Shown: positions 16,539 through 23,672 of the stretch, piece after piece | How the letters are laid out: the number at the start of each line of letters is the position of its first letter | Position numbering within the stretch: position 1 is the stretch's first letter | NCBI RefSeq assembly: GCF_034120055.1 | Contig: NZ_CP139368.1 | Span: 2,542,001 to 2,606,000 of the forward strand | Direction: 5' to 3' | Origin: Microbacterium rhizosphaerae | GTDB taxonomy: Bacteria > Actinomycetota > Actinomycetes > Actinomycetales > Microbacteriaceae | DNA: 64,000 nt | Position numbers and translations under genes: made by a program | Notes under the pieces: model-generated | Database searches by the model: none | Told to the model about the DNA's origin: nothing | The model's input: the letters and a program-made list of their open reading frames with translations, nothing else

Positions 16539-17363
16539 ATGGCCCGCAAGGTTCACCGCATCCATTCCCTGCCGGACGGCTCGCCCTGGCAGGGCGGACT
16601 GCCGCCCCAGGGCTCTGACGAGCATCCGCTGAGCATCCGGGCGCTCGATCGCGTACTCGCCCTGCAGCGGCCCGTGGTTCTCGCACATCTGCGCGGCGTC
16701 ATCAGACGGCATCCGGATGCCGGACCCGCCGAGCTCGCCCGCATCCTCGAGACGCGATACATCGCCGCGGTCACCAGCGGCGGGGCCGCGGTCGGCGCCA
16801 CCGCCGTCGTGCCGGGCATCGGAACCGGAGTCACCCTCGCCTTGAGCGGCGTCGAGACGGTCGGGTTCCTCGAGACCACGACGCTCTTCGCGCAGTCGCT
16901 CGCGGAGGTGCACGGCATCCAGATCTCGAATCCGGATCGCGCCCGCGCACTCGTGCTCACGATGCTCCTCGGTGACGAGGGTGTGAACCTGGTGTCTCAG
17001 CTCGCCGGACAGGCGGCGGGAACCGGTCCGGCGCGGGCGTCGTACTGGGGCGACATGGTCACCAAGACGCTGCCGCGCGCAGCGGTCGGACCCGCCGTCG
17101 ACCAGCTCAAGTCGATGTTCATCAAGCACTTCGCGGCGCGAGCCGGCGCATCCTGGATCGGCAAGGCGCTGCCCTTCGGCATCGGCGCGGTGATCGGCGG
17201 CGCGGGCAACGGCATCCTCGGACGTCGTGTCGTGGTGTCGGCGCGCCGAGCCTTCGGGCCGGCGCCACTCGAGCTGCCCGCAGACCTCGCGGACGCACGC
17301 GGTCAGCGCCTCGGTCGGAGACTGCCCGCGCTCCCGGTCCGGCTGTCCGTCCGCCGTCGTTGA
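16539..17363 (+). CDS. EcsC-like membrane-associated protein
   Basis: 274 residues. The middle (~75-160) resembles the EcsC family: two glycine/alanine-rich amphipathic helices (SGGAAVGATAVVPGIGTGVTL and following) then FLETTTLFAQSLAEVHGI and a helical segment with LLGDEG. A second glycine-rich stretch (FGIGAVIGGAGNGILG) lies at ~210-230, and the C-terminus is basic. There is no clear cleavable signal peptide. EcsC proteins are loosely linked to ABC export and secretion, but their biochemical role is unknown. Confidence 0.6.
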   Translation: MARKVHRIHSLPDGSPWQGGLPPQGSDEHPLSIRALDRVLALQRPVVLAHLRGVIRRHPDAGPAELARILETRYIAAVTSGGAAVGATAVVPGIGTGVTLALSGVETVGFLETTTLFAQSLAEVHGIQISNPDRARALVLTMLLGDEGVNLVSQLAGQAAGTGPARASYWGDMVTKTLPRAAVGPAVDQLKSMFIKHFAARAGASWIGKALPFGIGAVIGGAGNGILGRRVVVSARRAFGPAPLELPADLADARGQRLGRRLPALPVRLSVRRR

Positions 17364-17403
17364 TTCGTATATCTCTTCGAGTCTCTATGTCCGACACTCG
17401 CCG

Positions 17404-17409
17404 TACTGT
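17404..17409 (+). promoter_or_regulatory. -10 box of a leaderless promoter
   Basis: TACTGT is followed by 6 bases and the ATG at 17416. This is the main support for choosing that start. Confidence 0.45.
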
Positions 17410-17415
17410 CGTCGT

Positions 17416-17721
17416 ATGCTGCGAATCGTCACCGACGCCGACTGCCCATCGCCCGCCGCTTACCGCGTTCCCTGGCGCATCGAGCGCATATACGACGCCC
17501 ACCCGCTCGTGGTGAACGACGGCTCCGCAGCGGCGGACTTCGTGCGGGTCTTCGTCGTATCCCCCCGATCGACGGTGGAGACCGTGCACTGGGGCCAGAT
17601 GCTGCCCGGCGAGTCGGCCGAGCTCTGCCTGTGCGCGTGCGACCCCGACGATGTCGTCGCGACCATCGCCTGGTTCCGCCCCGACGATGGTGTCGAGTAC
17701 GTCTGGAGGTTCGCGCCCTGA
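17416..17721 (+). CDS. Hypothetical protein (101 aa)
   Basis: The product begins MLRIVTDADCPSPAAYRVPWRI and looks like a small beta-sandwich: alternating hydrophobic strands and loops, with a C-terminal FRPDDGVEYVWRFAP. There are four cysteines, three of them clustered in ELCLCACDPDD, that could bind metal or form disulfides, but no signal peptide. No family recognised. The longer frame from 17227 runs out of phase through the end of the EcsC-like gene and is rejected. The next small ORF starts 26 bases downstream. Confidence 0.6.
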   Translation: MLRIVTDADCPSPAAYRVPWRIERIYDAHPLVVNDGSAAADFVRVFVVSPRSTVETVHWGQMLPGESAELCLCACDPDDVVATIAWFRPDDGVEYVWRFAP

Positions 17722-17747
17722 GAGCAGCGGTGACGGACAATGGAGAC

Positions 17748-17954
17748 ATGGGCCAGTTCACCGAGCGGTACGAGAAGCTGCAGACGTGGGCCGTGCTGCC
17801 CGCCGAGCCGTTCACTGCGGACGGCGACGCGGAGCGGCTGGATGCGGAGCCCGCAGCGTCGCCGACGGACCTCGGCGAGGCATCGACCTCGGTCTCCGTG
17901 ACCCTGACCCCCGTCCGCCCGGCATCGGCAGGCGATGAGGCCCCCCGCGCCTAA
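17748..17954 (+). CDS. Small hypothetical protein (68 aa)
   Basis: The frame begins MGQFTERYEKLQTWAVLPAEPF and ends in a disordered, Ala/Ser/Pro-rich tail. The start has only a weak GGAG upstream. Nothing identifies a function. It overlaps the stop codon of the convergent XRE regulator by 4 bases, which is compatible with a real gene but not proof. Confidence 0.4.
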   Translation: MGQFTERYEKLQTWAVLPAEPFTADGDAERLDAEPAASPTDLGEASTSVSVTLTPVRPASAGDEAPRA

Positions 17955-18265
17955 GCCGAGTCGAGCTTCTCGCGGCGACGCAGCTCGCGCACGACGTCGC
18001 TCTGCGTCAGCGGCCGGATGTGGTCGGGAAGATCGGCGGCCGTGAGTCCTTCGACGAAGTAGGCCGGCGATACGCCGAACACCGTCGCGAGCTGGATGAG
18101 CGCGAACATCGTCGGATTGCCCATGCCGCCTTCGAGCCGTGCGACGTGGGAGATGTCCATATCTGCGAGCTCGGCCAGAGTGCGCCTGCTCATGGTCGTC
18201 TTGTGGCGCAGATCGCGGATCAGCTCCCCGAGCTGCGCGGACGCAGGTGACCGCGCTTCCCTCAT
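17951..18265 (-). CDS. XRE-family helix-turn-helix regulator
   Basis: 104 residues. An HTH_3 domain covers ~8-70: LGELIRDLRHKTTMSRRTLAELADMDISHVARLEGGMGNPTMFALIQLATVFGV in pattern, with the recognition helix at SHVARLEGG. A short tail (FVEGLTAADLPDHIRPLTQSD onward) follows, without a separate ligand domain. A CATAAT box lies 8 bases before the ATG. It is divergent from the maltokinase gene, 129 bases away, but the visible operator there is of LacI type, so a regulatory link is not shown. Confidence 0.9.
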   Translation of the reverse strand: MREARSPASAQLGELIRDLRHKTTMSRRTLAELADMDISHVARLEGGMGNPTMFALIQLATVFGVSPAYFVEGLTAADLPDHIRPLTQSDVVRELRRREKLDSA

Positions 18266-18347
18266 GGACTCCGATTATGGAGGCAACGCATGCGTGCCGT
18301 AGGCATAGATGCGACACACGGTCGAGCGGCTCATGGCGCAACGCTGA

Positions 18348-18363
18348 GTGCAAGCGCTTGCAC
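18348..18363. promoter_or_regulatory. LacI-family operator overlapping the maltokinase -35
   Basis: GTGCAAGCGCTTGCAC is a perfect 16-bp palindrome with the central CG and half-sites typical of LacI/GalR-family operators. It covers the -35 hexamer TTGCAC, so a bound repressor would block RNA polymerase. Confidence 0.75.
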
Positions 18364-18387
18364 GCGTGTCGCCGCAGGCAATAGCCT
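18358..18387 (+). promoter_or_regulatory. Maltokinase promoter (-35 TTGCAC, -10 TAGCCT)
   Basis: The -35 TTGCAC (18358-18363) and -10 TAGCCT (18382-18387) are 18 bases apart; the ATG follows 7 bases after the -10, predicting a leaderless message. Confidence 0.6.
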
Positions 18388-18394
18388 CAGTGGC

Positions 18395-19789
18395 ATGGAC
18401 AGCACGCTGGCGTGTCTGGCCGCGTGGATGCCGCGACAGCGCTGGTACGCGGCCAAGGGCAGGACGCCCGTCCTCCGTCTCGTCGCCGACCTCGACTTCG
18501 AGGGTGACGAGAGCGGGGGCGACGCGTCGGCTCGTGGTGCGCGCGTGCGCACGCTGCTCGTCGCCGACGAGGGCTCTGATCCAGCCGTGCTCTACCAGAT
18601 CCCGGTCGTCGAACACCCCTCGCCGGCTCCGCACGCGCTCGACGCCCACGCGATCGGAGCCGTCGCCGACGGCACCGTCCTCATCGACGGCATCCACGAC
18701 CCGTCTTACGCGCGTGCGCTGCTCCGGCTGACGACGCGCGGCGGCGTCGTCCGGTCCGACGGCCTCACGGCAACGGGCACGACGACTCTCGAGGAGACCG
18801 AGGCGTCCGCCATCGCGCTCTCGGCACCCGCCGGCGTACTCGAGGGCGAGCAGTCCAACAGCTCGCTCGTCTACGCGGACGAGGGCACCCGGATCATCTG
18901 CAAGGTCTACCGGCAGCTGCAGCCGGGCCTGAATCCGGACATCGAGCTCGAGACGGCGCTCGCGGCCGCCGGATCCCGGAGGGTTCCCCGCCCGATCGGC
19001 TGGGTCCAGGCATCCTGGATCGACCGCGGAGTCGGGATCGACGCATCCCTCGCCTTCGCGCAGGAGTTCCTACCCGGCGTGGAGGATGCCTGGCGCGTCG
19101 CACTGCGCGCCGCCGCGGCGGGTGACGACTTCACCGCGCGCGCACGCGACCTCGGCGCAGCGACGGCCGAGGTCCACGTGACGCTCGCGCGCGAGCTGCC
19201 CGAGCAGGTCGCGGGCGCTGCCGAGCACGAGGCGATCTGCGATGCGTGGAGCCGGCGACTGGCGATCGCCATCGCCGAGGTCCCCGAGCTCGCACCGCGC
19301 CGCCAGGCGATCGAGAAGATCTACGCCGAGGGACGGGATGCAACGTTCCCCCCGCTCCAGCGCATCCACGGGGACTACCACCTCGGTCAGGTCGTGCTGG
19401 TGCCCGATCGCGGGTGGGTCCTCCTCGACTTCGAGGGCGAACCCATGCGGCCGATGGCCGAGCGCATGCTTCCGGATCTCGCCCTGCGCGACGTTGCGGG
19501 GATGCTGCGCTCGTTCGACTACGTCGCGGGGTCCGTGGCGCTAGAGCGCCCCGAGTCGGCCGACGACGCCGAGGCGTGGGCTGCGGCGGCTCGCGAGGCG
19601 TACCTCGTGGGATACGCCACGGCCTCGGGCCTCGATCGCGCCGCCTGCGCGCCCCTCCTGCATGCGCTCGAGCTCGACAAGGCCGTGTACGAGGCGATCT
19701 ACGAGGCGCGCAACCGGCCGACGTGGATCGACATCCCGCTGCGCGCCGTCGACCGCCTCTCAGGGGTCGCGCGACCGTACATGGCATGA
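18395..19789 (+). CDS. mak: Maltokinase-like sugar kinase
   Basis: 464 residues. It has the actinobacterial maltokinase layout: an N-terminal cap starting LAAWMPRQRWYAAKGR, an EGEQSNSSLVY nucleotide loop, catalytic RIHGDYHLGQVVL with D327, and LLDFEGEP with the metal-binding aspartate. The protein kinase-like C-lobe ends ELDKAVYEAIYEARNRPTWIDIPL. Maltokinase phosphorylates maltose at C1 to give maltose-1-phosphate for GlgE glycogen synthesis; related enzymes use glucosamine, so the exact sugar is inferred. The LacI-type operator supports a carbohydrate role. No treS or glgE is in this window. Confidence 0.82.
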   Translation: MDSTLACLAAWMPRQRWYAAKGRTPVLRLVADLDFEGDESGGDASARGARVRTLLVADEGSDPAVLYQIPVVEHPSPAPHALDAHAIGAVADGTVLIDGIHDPSYARALLRLTTRGGVVRSDGLTATGTTTLEETEASAIALSAPAGVLEGEQSNSSLVYADEGTRIICKVYRQLQPGLNPDIELETALAAAGSRRVPRPIGWVQASWIDRGVGIDASLAFAQEFLPGVEDAWRVALRAAAAGDDFTARARDLGAATAEVHVTLARELPEQVAGAAEHEAICDAWSRRLAIAIAEVPELAPRRQAIEKIYAEGRDATFPPLQRIHGDYHLGQVVLVPDRGWVLLDFEGEPMRPMAERMLPDLALRDVAGMLRSFDYVAGSVALERPESADDAEAWAAAAREAYLVGYATASGLDRAACAPLLHALELDKAVYEAIYEARNRPTWIDIPLRAVDRLSGVARPYMA

Positions 19790-19796
19790 TCGACGG

Positions 19797-20891
19797 GTGC
19801 ATATCGGCGAGCGAGGGCGGAAGGACGCCCCGGTTCCCTCACCGGATGCCGGCGTCGCCTTCGTCATGCCGGTGCTCAACGAGGCCCGCTACCTCGAGCG
19901 GGCGGTCGAGACCGTGCTCCAGCAAGAGGTCCCGGGGCCGACGGAGCTCGTGCTCGCGCTCGGCCCCTCCAGTGACGGGACCACCGAGCTCGCGCAGCGC
20001 CTCGCCCGGCGCGACGAACGCATCACGCTCGTGGAGAACCCGGGCGCCGACATCCCGCTCGGCTTGAACCTCGCGATCCGCGCCTCTCGGGCGCCGACCG
20101 TCGTCCGCGTCGACGCGCACTCCGAGCTCTCCGCCGGCTACACGATGCGCGCGCTCGAGACACTGGCTGAGACGCGAGCGGCGAACGTCGGGGGCGTCAT
20201 GCGCGCCGACGGGCGCACGCCCTTCCAGCGCGCCGTCGCGCGGGCGTACAACTCCCCCATCGGCCTCGGCGGCGGTGCGTACCACGGCGGCACGCAGGCC
20301 GGCGAGGCGGAGTCGGCGTACCTCGGCGTCATGCGCCGGGACGTGCTCGAGGAGGTCGGCCTGTTCGACGAGTCGATCCGTCGGGGCGAGGACTGGGAGC
20401 TCAACCTGCGGATCCGCGCCGCGGGGTATCGGGTGTGGTTCGACCCGTCGCTGTCGGTGACCTACTGGCCGCGGGAGAGCTGGACGAGGCTCGCCCGCCA
20501 GTTCCGCGCCACCGGTGCGTGGCGCGGCGAGCTGGTGCGCCGATTCGGCCGGCGCAACTCGCTGCGCTTCTTCGCGCCCCCGGCACTCGTCGTCGTCCTC
20601 GCGCTGGCCATCGTGGTCGGCATCCTGCAGATCGCGCACGTGCTCACGGGATGGTGGGCGGTCGCGGCATCCGTCGTCTACCTCCCCCTCGTGGCGTACG
20701 CCCTGCTCGTCCTCGCCGTCGCGATCGGACCGGGCGGCGGCAAGGGCTGGCGAGACAGGCTGTGGACCCTCGCCGTGATCCCGACGATGCACCTGTCGTG
20801 GGGCTTCGGGTTCCTCGTCGGCGTGCTGCGCGGCGCACACGACACCGTCGACACCTCTCGGCTGGGCAGCCGGAACACGCCGCTGCCGTAG
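19797..20891 (+). CDS. GT2-family glycosyltransferase (ExoA-like)
   Basis: 364 residues from a GTG at 19797, 7 bases after the maltokinase stop, so the two are probably cotranscribed. The GT-A fold is seen in VAFVMPVLNEARYLERAVETVLQQ, the metal motif RVDAHSEL (DxD-like), YLGVMRRDVLEEVGLFDE and RGEDWELNLRIRAAGY (ED acceptor motif). Two or three C-terminal membrane helices (~260-350) anchor it, facing the cytoplasm. Closest in pattern to succinoglycan ExoA-type and wall-polysaccharide transferases. It converges with the glycerophosphotransferase genes. Confidence 0.85.
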   Translation: MHIGERGRKDAPVPSPDAGVAFVMPVLNEARYLERAVETVLQQEVPGPTELVLALGPSSDGTTELAQRLARRDERITLVENPGADIPLGLNLAIRASRAPTVVRVDAHSELSAGYTMRALETLAETRAANVGGVMRADGRTPFQRAVARAYNSPIGLGGGAYHGGTQAGEAESAYLGVMRRDVLEEVGLFDESIRRGEDWELNLRIRAAGYRVWFDPSLSVTYWPRESWTRLARQFRATGAWRGELVRRFGRRNSLRFFAPPALVVVLALAIVVGILQIAHVLTGWWAVAASVVYLPLVAYALLVLAVAIGPGGGKGWRDRLWTLAVIPTMHLSWGFGFLVGVLRGAHDTVDTSRLGSRNTPLP

Positions 20892-20904
20892 CCCGCCGCG
20901 TGCG

Positions 20905-22341
20905 TCAGCGCGCGATCATGTGCTGATCGAGGATGCGGGCGACCACCCGCTGCGCGGCGTGGCCGTCGTCGCGCGGGTTGAACTTCTCGCGCCACTCGTC
21001 GTACCGGTCCGCATAGGCGGACGGGTCGGTGTCCGACAGGGCGGCGACGAGCTCGTCCTGCGAGCGGACGACGGGCCCGGGCGCATGCGCGACGAGGTCG
21101 AAGTAGAAGCCCCGCAGCTCGCCGCGATAATGCTCCATGTCCGGCACGAGGAAGAACATCGGCTTGCCCGTGACCGAGAAGTCGAACATGACCGACGAGT
21201 AATCGGTCACCAGCGCGTCGGCGACCAGCAGCAGCTGCGCGGTGTCGGGGAACGCCGTCACATCGATGACCCGCGCACCAGCGGCGTCACGCCCGGGCAG
21301 CAGCGTCCGGGAATGACCGCGCACCAGGACCACGGCGTCGGTCTGCGCGGCGAGCTGCGCGGGGTCGACGAAGTCGACCATCTCGGTGCGGTCGTCGCGC
21401 CAGGTGGGCGCGTACAGGATGACGCGCTCGTGGTCGCCGATTCCCAGGGCCGCGCGCGTGGCCGAGCCGTCGCCGGTCACCAGCACGTCGTTGCGCGGGT
21501 AGCCCTCGACCCAGATCGGCCGCGACAGGAAGGCGTAGGCCTTGCTCAGGATGCGGGCCGCGTACGGGTTCTGCGCGATCAGCACGTTCCAGCGGCGCGA
21601 CTCGCGGATGACGGCGAGCGCACGGCGCGGGTCGAAGCCCGGCCGGTGCAGCGCGAGTCGCTTGAGCGGCGTGCCGTGCCAGGTCTGGAGCACGATCTGG
21701 CCCGAGCGACGGACGAAGCGCCGACGCAGCCAGTCGTTGACGACGAGCAGGCGCGAGGCGCCGCGTGCCCGCCACCACTCAGGGCTGCCCTCGACGACCG
21801 GCACGGCGCCCTCGGGCACCTCCACCGACAGGTCGACGACGCTCCAGTAGCGCGTCGCCCCCGGTGCCTGCTTCGCGATCTCGCGATCGATCGCCAGCGG
21901 GTTGCAGCTCGCGTTGCGACCGTAGAAGCTCTCGAAGAACACGGCGTTCTCCAGTCCGCCCGGCGGCCGCCCCGCGTAGCGCACCTCCAGTGCGCCCTGG
22001 CCCTCCCCGGAGTCGTACGCGGGGTCGATCGGCGGCCCGATCTGCACCGTGCTGCCGTCGAGCGACGCACGAAGGGTGCCCAGCAGCTCCACCGCGAGGG
22101 CGTTGGCCTGCGTCGCGGTGCCGTCCATGCGCAGCGTGTACGCGCCGGAGGGCAGGGGCAGCTCCGGTCCTCCCCAGCGCGATGCCCGCAGCGGCACCGT
22201 GGCGATCCATCCATCCCCTCGCGTCTCGACGATTCCGTCGACGTGCGCGCGGGCACCGACCAGTTCGACCGCCGGCGCCGTGCCACGGCCCTCGAGCACG
22301 AGTGCAGCACCGCCCTCGACGGTGAATCGGGCGTCGGTCAT
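20905..22341 (-). CDS. CDP-glycerol-type glycerophosphotransferase
   Basis: 478 residues. The C-terminal ~330 residues are the Glyphos_transf (TagB/TagF-like) domain: QTWHGTPLKRLALHRPGF, the ILYAPTWRDDRTEM block, VRGHSR and VTDYSSVMFDFSVTGKPMFFLVPDME. The histidines in WHGTPLK and RGHSR are the family's likely catalytic and substrate-binding residues. The first ~140 residues are a separate beta-rich domain. The ATG overlaps the stop of the upstream paralogue (ATGA), showing coupling. It likely adds (poly)glycerol-phosphate or a related polyol phosphate to a wall polymer. Confidence 0.87.
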   Translation of the reverse strand: MTDARFTVEGGAALVLEGRGTAPAVELVGARAHVDGIVETRGDGWIATVPLRASRWGGPELPLPSGAYTLRMDGTATQANALAVELLGTLRASLDGSTVQIGPPIDPAYDSGEGQGALEVRYAGRPPGGLENAVFFESFYGRNASCNPLAIDREIAKQAPGATRYWSVVDLSVEVPEGAVPVVEGSPEWWRARGASRLLVVNDWLRRRFVRRSGQIVLQTWHGTPLKRLALHRPGFDPRRALAVIRESRRWNVLIAQNPYAARILSKAYAFLSRPIWVEGYPRNDVLVTGDGSATRAALGIGDHERVILYAPTWRDDRTEMVDFVDPAQLAAQTDAVVLVRGHSRTLLPGRDAAGARVIDVTAFPDTAQLLLVADALVTDYSSVMFDFSVTGKPMFFLVPDMEHYRGELRGFYFDLVAHAPGPVVRSQDELVAALSDTDPSAYADRYDEWREKFNPRDDGHAAQRVVARILDQHMIAR

Positions 22342-23627
22342 GAAGCTCCTTCAGCGAGGGGGACGACGGCAGTGCTGGAGACGGCGGGGACGCGTCGCGC
22401 CAGTCCTGCCAGGATCGCATGGTAGACCCGGACGGTGTTGCGGCCGTCGGCGAAGGCGTGCACCTGCGCATCGAGTTCGCGCGCGCGCACGAGACGCCGC
22501 TCGCGCTCCTCAGGATCGTCGAACAGGGCGCTCAGCTGCCGGATCGCCTCGGCCCATGTCGAGGCGACATCCGTGCCCGCGACGTCCGCGTAGCGGCCGT
22601 AGAAGCCGCGCTCGCGCCCGTACGCGCCGACGTCCGGGGCGAGGAACACCACCGGCACCGGCACGAGGGCCGTATCGAAGACGAGTGACGAGTAGTCCGT
22701 CACGAGAGCGTCGATGCCCGGCAGCAGCGGCGTGACATCGCGCACGAGTGCGCTGCCCAGGCCGCGGACGCGGTCCGTCTCGAACGGGACGTCGTAGTCG
22801 CCCGCGCCGAGAGGGTGGGAGCGCACCAGCAGCACGGCCTCACCGGCCTCCAGGGCCACCGTGAGCGCCCGCCATTCATCCTCGGTCGGCACGGCCGGGT
22901 CTGGGGCGCCATCACGCCAGGTGGGCGCGTACAGCACAAGCCGCGCCTCCCCGATGTCGCCGACGAGGTCGGCGATCGCGGCGCGCGCGCGGGCGCGGCG
23001 CTCGTCCGGCCGCCCCTGCGACAGCACGTCGACGCGGGGCTCCCCCGTGACCGGCACCTGGGCGTCGGAGATGCCGAACGCCGATTCGAGGCGGCCGCGT
23101 ACGAGGTGCGAGGCGGCGGGCAGCACGTCGATGCTCTGCGCGGCGCCGCGGTACATCGCCGCCAGCAGCCGCCGGACGATGCGGGATGACGGCAGGATGC
23201 CGCTGCGCACGGTCGCGGGCGAGTCGAGGCCGATGCGCTTGAGCGGGATGCCGTGCCACAGCTGGACGACGAACGCCCCGGAGATCGCGTACCGGTTGGC
23301 ATCGCCGAACCCGTGGGTGACCACCACCACACGGGCGCGTGCGGTGCGCCAGAAGCCGCGGATCGAGTGCTTCGGGACGGAGGGGATGCCGAGGGCCGCC
23401 GCATCCGTCGCCTCGTCGTCGGAGCCGGTGAGCCACACGGCCGCGTGTCCTCCCGCGGCCGCGACGCGCCAGAGAGCCAGCGCGCCGTCGCCGATTCCCG
23501 CGCCGCAGCCGAACACCCACTCGTCGTCCGAGCGCGGGACGAGGAGGGTCACGAGGCGTCCGGCCGCGTACAGCGGGATGCGGACGATCTTTCCCGCGTT
23601 GCCCGCGCTGAACGAGAAGGACGCCAC
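22338..23627 (-). CDS. CDP-glycerol-type glycerophosphotransferase paralogue
   Basis: 429 residues from a GTG at 23627. The N-terminus ASFSFSAGNAGKIVRIPLYA is a conserved membrane-associating start in this subfamily. Core motifs match its neighbour: VQLWHGIPLKRIGLDSPATV, LVLYAPTWRDGAPD, LLVRSHPLG, ALVTDYSSLVFDTALVPVPVVFLAPD. The two genes form one transcription unit and probably act in sequence or as priming and polymerising enzymes of a teichoic-acid-like polymer. The start codon lies inside a 15-bp perfect inverted repeat with a -10-like TAGGCT in its loop. Confidence 0.87.
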   Translation of the reverse strand: MASFSFSAGNAGKIVRIPLYAAGRLVTLLVPRSDDEWVFGCGAGIGDGALALWRVAAAGGHAAVWLTGSDDEATDAAALGIPSVPKHSIRGFWRTARARVVVVTHGFGDANRYAISGAFVVQLWHGIPLKRIGLDSPATVRSGILPSSRIVRRLLAAMYRGAAQSIDVLPAASHLVRGRLESAFGISDAQVPVTGEPRVDVLSQGRPDERRARARAAIADLVGDIGEARLVLYAPTWRDGAPDPAVPTEDEWRALTVALEAGEAVLLVRSHPLGAGDYDVPFETDRVRGLGSALVRDVTPLLPGIDALVTDYSSLVFDTALVPVPVVFLAPDVGAYGRERGFYGRYADVAGTDVASTWAEAIRQLSALFDDPEERERRLVRARELDAQVHAFADGRNTVRVYHAILAGLARRVPAVSSTAVVPLAEGAS

Positions 23628-23655
23628 CCCGCGAGCCTATCGCGGGGTGGCGTCC
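23619..23655. repeat. 15-bp perfect inverted repeat over the start of the glycerophosphotransferase gene
   Basis: Arms GGACGCCACCCCGCG (23619-23633) and CGCGGGGTGGCGTCC (23641-23655) surround a 7-base loop. It lies just after the htrA stop codon, so it may end htrA transcription, but it has no T-run and contains the GTG start of the next gene. Confidence 0.85.
23634..23639 (-). promoter_or_regulatory. -10-like TAGGCT in the hairpin loop
   Basis: On the minus strand TAGGCT is followed by 6 bases and GTG at 23627, the same leaderless geometry as many genes here. Confidence 0.45.
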
Positions 23656-23672
23656 GTGCCGTGAGAGTGGAC

